Of a DNA stretch of 53,343 bases, positions 35,472-42,671 are shown one piece after another. The notes beneath the pieces are model-generated. The model had not been told where the DNA came from and made no database searches. It was given only the letters and a program-made list of their open reading frames with translations. The stretch is from an uncultured Bacteroidota bacterium (GTDB taxonomy: Bacteria > Bacteroidota > Bacteroidia > Bacteroidales > UBA12481): contig CAIXKO010000856.1 in NCBI GenBank assembly GCA_903919925.1, positions 1 to 53,343 on the forward strand, read 5' to 3'. Both the position numbers and the translations under genes were made by a program. Numbering within the stretch: the stretch's first letter is position 1; each line of letters opens with the position of its first letter.

Positions 35472-36986
35472 ATGAAAACCCTCCCCATCCTCCTCTCCGC
35501 GACTTTATCAGGGCTGACCGGGTTTGCCCAGCAAAAGCCCAATATCGTTTACATTCTGGCTGATGATCTCGGATACACTGAAATCGGCGCATACGGTCAG
35601 AAATTGATTGAAACACCCAATCTGGATTTATTGGCTCGCAACGGGATGATTTTTACCCAGCACTATTGCGGGAGCCCGGTGAGTGCGCCATCGAGATGTG
35701 TTTTGCTTACCGGTCAGCATTCCGGGCATGCCTATATCAGGGGAAATCACGAGTGGGCCGATCGGGGTGATGTTTGGAATTTTACCAAAGCTGAGGACGA
35801 TCCCAATCTCGAAGGACAATATCCTATTGCTGACAGCCTCAAAACAATAGCCGAATATCTGAAAACAGCCGGATACCGCACAGGCATTGTGGGCAAGTGG
35901 GGACTGGGCGCGCCAAATAGTGAAGGCACACCAAACAAACAGGGGTTTGATTTCTTTTTTGGGTATAACTGCCAGCGTCAGGCACATACGTATTATCCTA
36001 AACATCTCTGGAGAAACAACGAAAAAGTTTTGCTTAACAATAATCTCGTTGTTCCCGGAACCAAACTGGCGCCAGGAGCCGACACCATGGATCTGGCAAG
36101 TTACGCTCCATTCAGTCAAAAACAGTATTCACCGGCACTGTTCATCGATGAGGCAAGCCGGTTTATTGAACAATCGGACAATAAACCTTTTTTCCTGTAT
36201 TTTGCCTCCACCCTGCCCCATCTGGCTTTGCAGGCTCCCAAAGAGTGGGTGGATAAGTATGTTGCAAAATTTGGCGATGAGAAGCCCTATTTGGGGAAAG
36301 AAGGATATTTCCCATCGAGATACCCTCACGCCACCTATGCAGCAATGGTTTCTTACCTCGATTATCAGGTAGGGCAGCTAATAAAAAAGCTAAAGGAAAC
36401 AGGGCAATATGAAAACACGCTGATCATTTTTTCGAGCGATAACGGTTATGCGTACAATGCAGGGTGCGACCCGGCATGGTTCAACTCATTTGCCCCCTTT
36501 ATCACTACTTATGGTTGGGGCAAAGGATTTGTGCATGAAGGTGGTATCCGGGTTCCGATGATTGCCTCCTGGCCGGGAAAAATCAAGCCCGGCTCCTCAA
36601 CCAATCTGATTTCCGGCTTTTACGATGTTCTTCCAACTTTATGCGAAATAACCGGCTTACCAATACCTGCTGAAACCGATGGAATCAGTTTTCTGCCCAC
36701 TTTAACTGGCAAAAAAAATCAGTCTGAACACCCATATCTTTTCTGGGATTTCCCAGAATATAACGGTCAGCAGGCAGTGAGGATCGGACCATGGAAGGGC
36801 TTGCGTCTCGATATGCAGAAGGGCAACAAAACAATCCGGCTTTATAATCTCGATAATGATTCGAGGGAACTGAATGATGTTTCCGGGCAGCACCCTGATA
36901 TCGTGGCTAAAATCCTGGACATTATGAGCAAAGAGCATCGGAAATCAACGTTCAGCAGGTTTTACATTAAAGCGGTGGATAACTGA
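35472..36986 (+). CDS. Secreted sulfatase of the Ser-type (S1 family)
   Basis: 504 residues; signal peptide 1-20 (ending GFAQ). The metal site IVYILADDLGYTEIGAYG is near the N-terminus. The active-site signature is S-A-P-S-R-C-V-L-L-T-G with S71 as the formylglycine precursor, so maturation needs an anaerobic-type sulfatase-maturating radical SAM enzyme. Many relatives have Cys here. Further motifs are GIVGKWGLG, PFFLYFASTLPH and IIFSSDNG, and the C-terminal LRLDMQKGNKTIRLYNL is usual for S1 sulfatases. No maturase gene is in the window. It would remove sulfate from a fucose/rhamnose glycan handled by the neighbouring enzymes. Confidence 0.93.
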   Translation: MKTLPILLSATLSGLTGFAQQKPNIVYILADDLGYTEIGAYGQKLIETPNLDLLARNGMIFTQHYCGSPVSAPSRCVLLTGQHSGHAYIRGNHEWADRGDVWNFTKAEDDPNLEGQYPIADSLKTIAEYLKTAGYRTGIVGKWGLGAPNSEGTPNKQGFDFFFGYNCQRQAHTYYPKHLWRNNEKVLLNNNLVVPGTKLAPGADTMDLASYAPFSQKQYSPALFIDEASRFIEQSDNKPFFLYFASTLPHLALQAPKEWVDKYVAKFGDEKPYLGKEGYFPSRYPHATYAAMVSYLDYQVGQLIKKLKETGQYENTLIIFSSDNGYAYNAGCDPAWFNSFAPFITTYGWGKGFVHEGGIRVPMIASWPGKIKPGSSTNLISGFYDVLPTLCEITGLPIPAETDGISFLPTLTGKKNQSEHPYLFWDFPEYNGQQAVRIGPWKGLRLDMQKGNKTIRLYNLDNDSRELNDVSGQHPDIVAKILDIMSKEHRKSTFSRFYIKAVDN

Positions 36987-37002
36987 TTGGTTTGGGTGGA
37001 AG

Positions 37003-37054
37003 AATCCGAAATCAAGAATTCAAGGACGTTATCAAACAAGCTTTTGTCGATTAA
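37003..37054 (+). pseudogene. Relic of a mazF 3' end
   Basis: These 52 nt align with the last 53 nt of mazF at 39637-39689, with about 90 percent identity and a single-base deletion; both end in an identical GTTATCAAACAAGCTTTTGT block and then GAT-TAA. The rest of the second mazF is absent. It lies between the sulfatase and the metalloprotease gene. Confidence 0.85.
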
Positions 37055-37069
37055 TTATGCAATTCCGCA

Positions 37070-39028
37070 ATGATAAAAAACAATTTCCAGGTTTGCTCAG
37101 GATTACTCCTGATTGCAATCCTTTTTCTGATTAATCCAGACCTGAAAGCCCAACAGGTACCTGTAAAATTCTCGGTAAATATGAGTTACCTGGTTAATCA
37201 GGGAAAGTTCACTCCGGGTACCAACCAGGTGTATCTGAAAGGATCATTTAACAACTGGGGCGATCAGAATCCCATGACCCGGGAGGGCAATACAACTGTG
37301 TATTCTGTTACCCTGCAGTTTAACAAGAATACATTTTGCGAATACAAGTACTTCATAACCACCGCGGGTGCAGAAAACGGGGGATGGGAAAATGGTATGG
37401 TATTCAGCGATTATGGAAACCGCCGGTTAGTTGCCTTTGAAAATGCGGTGACCTTACCCGTGGTCTTCTTTAATAATGCAGATATTGCGTTGAACCTTGC
37501 CACTACCCATTTTAACTTTTATTGCACCGCTCAGGATCTTAATTGCCTGAATGAGTTTTCGACAAAGGTAGAGGGAAGCTATACCCGCATAATCACAGCT
37601 TTAGAAACAAATGTCACTACAAAAATCGATATCTGGTTTTTCAGGGATATAGCATCGTATCACTGCGCCACCGGATATCCGGAATCCTCCGAATGGGGCT
37701 CAGGAGCAGCCTATGGAAAAGCACTTATCCTGATGGCCTCGCCCAACAATGCCGGTCCGGCCGGCTATAACGGCCAACTCGAGGTGATTGTTCATGAGTT
37801 TGCCCATTGCGTGGTGGCATGGAAAACGCTGACCGGGGTAACCAACTGGCTCAATGAAGGTATAGCCACCTATATGGTCAGTCAAGCCCGTGACCGCACA
37901 GGTATTCAATCCGAATATAGAAGATTGGGATATCTGCCCACTTTGACTAATCTGGAAAACTCCTTTGTTGAAATGGGGGGATACGGTTTCTCTTTCACCA
38001 TAGCCGAATTCATTGTAACGACCAAGGGAATGAACAAACTTGCCACGTTTGCAGAATCCATGTCGTATCCGGGTCTCGGGTATACCAGTCGGGAAACTTT
38101 CCAAACCGCCTGGCACAAATATCTCAATGATAATTATATAAACAACCCTCCTCCGGAAATTTCAATTGGTATCATCCGACGATATGCCAACAGCTGGTTT
38201 ATCAGTTATGCCCCTCATACCGCGGTTGATTCTGACAACAACACCCTAACCTATTACATAACCATCACCGCAAATGGCTATAACAAAACTTACACCGATA
38301 CCAACCACAGCGGTACATTTACGATTCCCAAAAGTGACTTTGCACCCAATACCACCTATACGGTTACAGGAAAATCATACGATGGCATGGTTTATACGAC
38401 CGGTGCAGCTACAAAAACATTCAATACCACCAACACGCCTCCTTCAGCCTTCTCTTTTATGACACCGGCAAATGCACAAACCATTTCCTACAACCCTGAT
38501 CATCAGTTAATAATTGCATGGACACCCGCATTAACTGTTGATAATGAAGGAGATCCGCTGACCGATCGGATCACCATCGAAGGCAACGGATTGAACCTTG
38601 CAACCGATGTTCCAGGTCAGACGGGATATCTGCTGGTGGATTCCACTAACCTGAAACCGGGTAAAACCTATACCATTCAAGGGGAGCGGAGTGATGGCAC
38701 CGATGCGGTTCAGGCAGCCCCGATCACCTTCAAAACCCCTGGAACCGATGGAATCGATAACTATGCCAACGGATTCAATCTCCATGGAATCTTCCCTAAT
38801 CCTGCGCAAGAGTCGGTTTGGATTGATTTTACTACTGTTAGCGTTGGTGATGTCAGTATAAAACTGTACCAATTGAATGGGGAGGAAGTTTGCCTTCTTC
38901 AATCAGGAGGCCTCTCTGCCGGACGTCACCACACCTTATTAAATATCGGTGGGGTATCAGCCGGCAGCTATATCCTGATCCTCAGGTGTGGATCTCAGGC
39001 AAGGTTTCTTCCGCTGATTAAATTGTAG
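37070..39028 (+). CDS. T9SS-secreted gluzincin-like metalloprotease with N-terminal glycogen-binding-like domain
   Basis: 652 residues; signal peptide 1-27 (ending LKAQ). Residues ~30-125 look like a CBM20/CBM48-type beta-sandwich (NQVYLKGSFNNWGDQNPM, CEYKYFITT). The middle is a protease core: HEFAH (H242, E243, H246) with a downstream NEGIATYM glutamate E263, the HExxH...E zinc set of gluzincins (peptidase MA-like). Residues ~365-560 hold two fibronectin-like repeats (VDSDNNTLTYYITIT; VDNEGDPLTDRITIE). The end (~570-652, GIFPNPAQESVWIDF ... LPLIKL) is a T9SS type A sorting domain. A secreted, possibly glycan-tethered protease is inferred; the substrate is unknown. Confidence 0.85.
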   Translation: MIKNNFQVCSGLLLIAILFLINPDLKAQQVPVKFSVNMSYLVNQGKFTPGTNQVYLKGSFNNWGDQNPMTREGNTTVYSVTLQFNKNTFCEYKYFITTAGAENGGWENGMVFSDYGNRRLVAFENAVTLPVVFFNNADIALNLATTHFNFYCTAQDLNCLNEFSTKVEGSYTRIITALETNVTTKIDIWFFRDIASYHCATGYPESSEWGSGAAYGKALILMASPNNAGPAGYNGQLEVIVHEFAHCVVAWKTLTGVTNWLNEGIATYMVSQARDRTGIQSEYRRLGYLPTLTNLENSFVEMGGYGFSFTIAEFIVTTKGMNKLATFAESMSYPGLGYTSRETFQTAWHKYLNDNYINNPPPEISIGIIRRYANSWFISYAPHTAVDSDNNTLTYYITITANGYNKTYTDTNHSGTFTIPKSDFAPNTTYTVTGKSYDGMVYTTGAATKTFNTTNTPPSAFSFMTPANAQTISYNPDHQLIIAWTPALTVDNEGDPLTDRITIEGNGLNLATDVPGQTGYLLVDSTNLKPGKTYTIQGERSDGTDAVQAAPITFKTPGTDGIDNYANGFNLHGIFPNPAQESVWIDFTTVSVGDVSIKLYQLNGEEVCLLQSGGLSAGRHHTLLNIGGVSAGSYILILRCGSQARFLPLIKL

Positions 39029-39077
39029 TCTTGAACACTAACCCGTCATAAATTTCCTTAAGACTAAAAATTCCCAT

Positions 39078-39117
39078 TTTGAAATGAGATTATTATGTAA
39101 TTACTTTGTAATCACAT
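39078..39117 (+). promoter_or_regulatory. mazEF promoter with overlapping inverted-repeat operator
   Basis: TTTG (39078-39081), a 19-nt gap and TTACTTTG (39101-39108) give a near-consensus Bacteroidota promoter. An inverted repeat ATGTAATTAC-TTT-GTAATCACAT (39095-39117; one mismatch between arms) covers the -7 box and the predicted start. This is a good candidate for the site where the MazE/MazEF complex represses its own operon. Confidence 0.6.
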
Positions 39118-39129
39118 TTGGTCAACATT

Positions 39130-39375
39130 ATGGAAGCATCAATTATCAAAATCGGAAATTCAAAAGGACTAAGATTAAGCAAGTCCATTATTGAAAAATA
39201 TAAAATAAATGATAGGGTTGAGATTATTCTTGAAAAAGACCGGATTATTCTGAAACCGATCGAAAACCCGAGAAAAAATTGGGAAACGGCATTCCAGAAA
39301 ATGCACTCGGAAAACGATGATCAATTGTTAGTAAGCGATGTTTTTGACAGTGAAACTTTCGAAGAATGGAAATAG
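39130..39375 (+). CDS. mazE: MazE-like antitoxin (AbrB/SpoVT swapped-hairpin)
   Basis: 81 residues from the ATG at 39130; a TTG at 39118 is in frame but less likely. The N-terminal domain ASIIKIGNSKGLRLSKSIIE is the typical MazE DNA-binding fold, followed by DRVEIILEKDRIILKPI. The acidic tail (NWETAFQKMHSENDDQLL ... SETFEEWK) is the part that usually wraps and blocks the toxin. It overlaps mazF by 10 nt, as is normal for coupled antitoxin-toxin pairs. Confidence 0.92.
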   Translation: MEASIIKIGNSKGLRLSKSIIEKYKINDRVEIILEKDRIILKPIENPRKNWETAFQKMHSENDDQLLVSDVFDSETFEEWK

Positions 39376-39689
39376 TTCAATATTCGATTGTTTTGGTCGA
39401 CTTAGATCCGGCTCAAGGCAGTGAAATCAGGAAAACAAGGCCTTGCGTCATTGTTTCGCCTAACGAGATGAATAAGTATCTCAACACCATTATGCTTGCG
39501 CCAATGACAGCTAACCTTAAACATTACCCTACCAGAGTGGCTGTTGAGAATGATGGAAAGATTGGAATGATAGTTATTGACCAAATCCGGACAGTTGACA
39601 AAAACAGAATTCTGAAAGTTTTAGGACAGCTCTCAAAATCAGAAATCAAGAAATGCAAGGAGGTTATCAAACAAGCTTTTGTAGATTAA
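39366..39689 (+). CDS. mazF: MazF/PemK-type endoribonuclease toxin
   Basis: 107 residues, a standard length. The sequence opens MEIVQYSIVLVDLDPAQGSE and carries the catalytic KTRPCVIVSPNEMN motif (conserved Arg), the T of LAPMTAN and the dimer-interface IDQIRTVDKNRILKVLGQL. MazF toxins cut single-stranded RNA at short sequences. All parts look intact, so the pair is probably functional. A relic of the 3' end of a second copy lies at 37003-37054. Confidence 0.95.
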   Translation: MEIVQYSIVLVDLDPAQGSEIRKTRPCVIVSPNEMNKYLNTIMLAPMTANLKHYPTRVAVENDGKIGMIVIDQIRTVDKNRILKVLGQLSKSEIKKCKEVIKQAFVD

Positions 39690-39745
39690 ACACACCTGCT
39701 TACCGATTAACCCGGATCCCATTTAATCCTCCAACCATCTAAATA

Positions 39746-39794
39746 AATTCGCACAAATCCGCGCTCCCGCAGGGATCCGCGTCATCAGCGTGCC
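39746..39794. repeat. Probable dispersed intergenic repeat
   Basis: The stretch AAATCCGCGCTCCCGCAGGG and then ATCCGCGTCATCAGCGTGCC, in the gap after mazF, resembles a short repeat seen between genes in many Bacteroidota. This is from memory of such motifs, not a search. Confidence 0.3.
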
Positions 39795-39799
39795 ATTCT

Positions 39800-41245
39800 T
39801 CACCCCCTCCCCTCCCTCAACACCCCCATCGCACACAAGTACCCACTCATAATCGCACCCGAATAACCTCCCCCGGTTTTGGTCCAGGCTGACGCAAAAT
39901 GCAGATTTGCCAACGGACTTTCAACAGTTGTACCCGACTGATCAGGCGTATGTGCAAATCCGTACACGGCCCCACCTGGATTCAAAGTGTATCTTTTAAC
40001 CGTCAATGCAGTTCCAACCTCATAATATTCAACGGCTTGCTGAAAACCAGGAATCAGCTTTCCCAAGCGGCTGATAAATGTTTTAGCCACTTCCTCTTTT
40101 TTCCTTTTATATGATTCGCGATCCAAGGCCTCCCAATCTTTAGCGTAATCGATACAACAAACGGCTCCAACGCCTTTCCCTGGGGGCGCCAATTCGGAAT
40201 CTACATGTGAGTAGTCTACAAAAGCAAAACTTCGGGTATCGTAATCACAACGATTATTGATACTTACATCGGATAAAGACTTTACCGACCGGTCAAAAAC
40301 GAAAGTTGAATAGCACGGATTCCCCATTTCTTTAAGTGACTGGTTAAACCCCAGGTAAACAGTTAACAGTGATGCTCCAGGTTGCAATCCCCCGATATTT
40401 TCCTCGAGTATTTTCCCTTTCTCATCCGGCAATAACCTGGCCACCTGTGGAACTGACGCATTTGCAATCAGCAGATCGCACTGCGCAACCGCTGTATCCT
40501 GCAGTCCGGCAGTTTTTCGGTACCTGATACCCGTTACCTTGCTATCTTCTGTCAAAATCGAGGTAACCAGATGATTCAAAAGAACCTTTCCACCGTGATC
40601 ATTAATATATCCAGCCAGGTAATCAGACAGCACCTGCGATCCGCCTTTTATATAATTACCACCCCCACCGGCATAGTAACTACTCTGAGCCATAGAATAA
40701 TAGGTAAGCGACATAGTATAGGGGTCATCATGAAAATAGCCCAGGTTCCCGAGCAGAATGAGTTTGAGGTCCTCGTTGGAAATGATGGAATCAAGAAATT
40801 CGCCTGCACTTTTCTCCGGACCGGTGATCGGTTGTTTCATGATTTTCCGGATATTCATCAATTGATAAAAATAGGCCTCAATGCCAGGTACTTCCTCGGG
40901 GAACAAAGCGATTAATTTTTGACATACATCAGACGGGTCATGGGAAATGACCACATCATAGCGCTCGTTAACAAACTGGTAAAACTCGGGCACCCTTAGA
41001 AACTGCACCTTCGTATCAACGCCAAGATCCCTGAAAATCCTCCATTTCATATCGCTTGCATGGAGCCCGTCCATTTCATGCAACCCAACCTCCATCGTAA
41101 ATCCCTTTCGGTTAAAGGTGGTTGCGCACCCACCGGGCCGGTCATGCTGCTCAACCAGTAAAACGCTTTTCCCCTCTTTGGCCAGCTTGGCACCGGCAAT
41201 CAATCCCCCTAAACCAGCACCAACAACAATTACATCGTATTTCAT
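39800..41245 (-). CDS. Phytoene-desaturase-like FAD-dependent oxidoreductase (CrtI/CrtO-like)
   Basis: 481 residues. The N-terminal dinucleotide-binding loop is VVGAGLGGLIAGAKLAKEGK followed by the acidic VEQHDRPGGCATTF, and the C-terminal FAD signature is LHFASAWTKTGGGYSGAIMS. The length and layout fit desaturases, isomerases and retinol saturase-type enzymes. Without crtB or other carotenoid genes nearby, a carotenoid substrate is not supported. Six nt separate it from the upstream acyltransferase-like gene and an acyl-CoA ligase lies further up, so an unsaturated lipid or polyene is a reasonable inference. Confidence 0.88.
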   Translation of the reverse strand: MKYDVIVVGAGLGGLIAGAKLAKEGKSVLLVEQHDRPGGCATTFNRKGFTMEVGLHEMDGLHASDMKWRIFRDLGVDTKVQFLRVPEFYQFVNERYDVVISHDPSDVCQKLIALFPEEVPGIEAYFYQLMNIRKIMKQPITGPEKSAGEFLDSIISNEDLKLILLGNLGYFHDDPYTMSLTYYSMAQSSYYAGGGGNYIKGGSQVLSDYLAGYINDHGGKVLLNHLVTSILTEDSKVTGIRYRKTAGLQDTAVAQCDLLIANASVPQVARLLPDEKGKILEENIGGLQPGASLLTVYLGFNQSLKEMGNPCYSTFVFDRSVKSLSDVSINNRCDYDTRSFAFVDYSHVDSELAPPGKGVGAVCCIDYAKDWEALDRESYKRKKEEVAKTFISRLGKLIPGFQQAVEYYEVGTALTVKRYTLNPGGAVYGFAHTPDQSGTTVESPLANLHFASAWTKTGGGYSGAIMSGYLCAMGVLREGRG

Positions 41246-41251
41246 CTATTT

Positions 41252-42421
41252 CTATTTTTCTTCTGGAATTGGATATCTTTTAAACTCTGCATTCCGATCA
41301 AATAAATATCGGTAAGTGATATAGTTTTTTACTGAAACGCTACCTACTGAAATAAATATCTTCCGCATTTTAGGATTAAAATCTCCCACCCACGAAAACT
41401 CAATCTCATGGTAATGAGGCTTTTTCTTAAATACATTAGCAAGCTGCAGAATGATTGCGGATTCGATTCCCAGATTTTGATATTTTGGAATTACACCCAT
41501 CAATACTCCGCGTGCCCGGGTGATTTTCTTCCTTTTTACCATCCAGATAAACCGGAGTTTATTGATCAGATCAAGCTTTCCGTTTAGATATTTAAAAACC
41601 TGATTAACATCGGGATACATTAAATAGATTGCTATTGGCTGCTCATGTCGATAAGCCAGCCAGATAAACTCCGGATCGATAACTGCCCTGGCCTTTCGCA
41701 AAGTTTTTTGGATATACTCCTTTTTCAAAGGTTCGAAATTCTCTTTAAAGGAGGCCCAGGCAACATTAAACACATCTGCAAAATCCGAAACAAATTTATC
41801 TTGATCGGCCCAGGTAAAATGCCGGAAACTATATTCAGGTTTTGCAGCCACCCATTGTGCAATCTTTAAAAACCTCGGCGGCAGTTCCTTGGTGATATCC
41901 AAATGAAAACCCTCTTGTTTGTAGTAAGTTTGAAATCCATAAGTTTCAAACAAATTCTGGTAATAGGGTGGATTGTAGGCAATTTCATACGATGGATGGG
42001 TAAATCCATCTACCAGCAAACCCCAGTAACTATCAGTTTCACCAAAGTTTATGGGGCCGTCCATTGCTTGCATGCCCTGTGTAATCAGCCATTTTTTTGC
42101 GGTATCAAATAACAGGTTTGCACTTTCCTGATCATTCAGGCATTCAAAAAATCCGATCCCCCCGGTAGGCTGATCCTGAATCATTGCAGTATTGTCATCG
42201 ATAAATGCCGCAATTCTGCCGGCCAAAAGACCATTCGAATCCTTTAAAACCCATTGTTTCGCCCTGCCGTGCTGGTAATAAACGTTTTTAGATGGATCAA
42301 ATACCGCCCGTATATCATTATCCGGCGGACATACCCAGGTTGGGTCATCCCGATAAATCAGTTTCGTAACACTAATAAACTCCGACATGCTTCTCTTATC
42401 ACTAACTGGCACAATTTCCAT
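41252..42421 (-). CDS. GNAT-like acyltransferase family protein (~390 aa)
   Basis: 389 residues from the ATG at 42421. The frame runs to 42496, but those first 25 residues (SSSITQRAAEEKEL) look like translated intergenic repeat, while MEIVPVSDKRSMSEFISVTK is a natural start. The pattern RDDPTWVCPPDNDIRAVFDP, then VLKDSNGLLAGRIAAFIDD and MDGPINFGETDSYWGLLVDG, is typical of a conserved Bacteroidota family with a GNAT fold of unknown substrate. It sits between an acyl-CoA ligase and a CrtI-like oxidoreductase, suggesting an acyl transfer role, which is inference. Confidence 0.75.
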   Translation of the reverse strand: MEIVPVSDKRSMSEFISVTKLIYRDDPTWVCPPDNDIRAVFDPSKNVYYQHGRAKQWVLKDSNGLLAGRIAAFIDDNTAMIQDQPTGGIGFFECLNDQESANLLFDTAKKWLITQGMQAMDGPINFGETDSYWGLLVDGFTHPSYEIAYNPPYYQNLFETYGFQTYYKQEGFHLDITKELPPRFLKIAQWVAAKPEYSFRHFTWADQDKFVSDFADVFNVAWASFKENFEPLKKEYIQKTLRKARAVIDPEFIWLAYRHEQPIAIYLMYPDVNQVFKYLNGKLDLINKLRFIWMVKRKKITRARGVLMGVIPKYQNLGIESAIILQLANVFKKKPHYHEIEFSWVGDFNPKMRKIFISVGSVSVKNYITYRYLFDRNAEFKRYPIPEEK

Positions 42422-42510
42422 ATTCAATAAATTATCTGATTTCAAATATAACTCCTTCTCCTCAGCGGCCCTCTGCGTAATACTACTGCTGTTCAATCAT
42501 ATAACTTAAC

Positions 42511-42628
42511 TTTAGGTACCCACCCCCACCCTTCCCTGAAAAAGGGAGGGGCTCATCTCCGAGGGAGAATCAGAGCTCATTCCCCCTCCCTTTTTCAGGG
42601 AGGGGGCCAGGGGGAGGGTACCTAAAGA
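42511..42628. repeat. 118-bp imperfect inverted repeat with G/C-rich arms
   Basis: The outer ends CTTTAGGTACCC and GGGTACCTAAAG are exact reverse complements, and the inner CCCTGAAAAAGGGAGGGG and CCCCCTCCCTTTTTCAGGG also pair. It fills the gap between the acyl-CoA ligase and the acyltransferase gene. It resembles a miniature repeat element. A transcript would form a long hairpin. Confidence 0.85.
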
Positions 42629-42671
42629 CAAACTATCTGTAATGATGTTCCATTTCAAACTTCTCCCCCTT

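Noticed and set aside
42422..42496. Extra 25 N-terminal residues of the GNAT-like acyltransferase
   Set aside because: The sequence looks like a dispersed intergenic repeat, and a natural start ATG follows at 42421.
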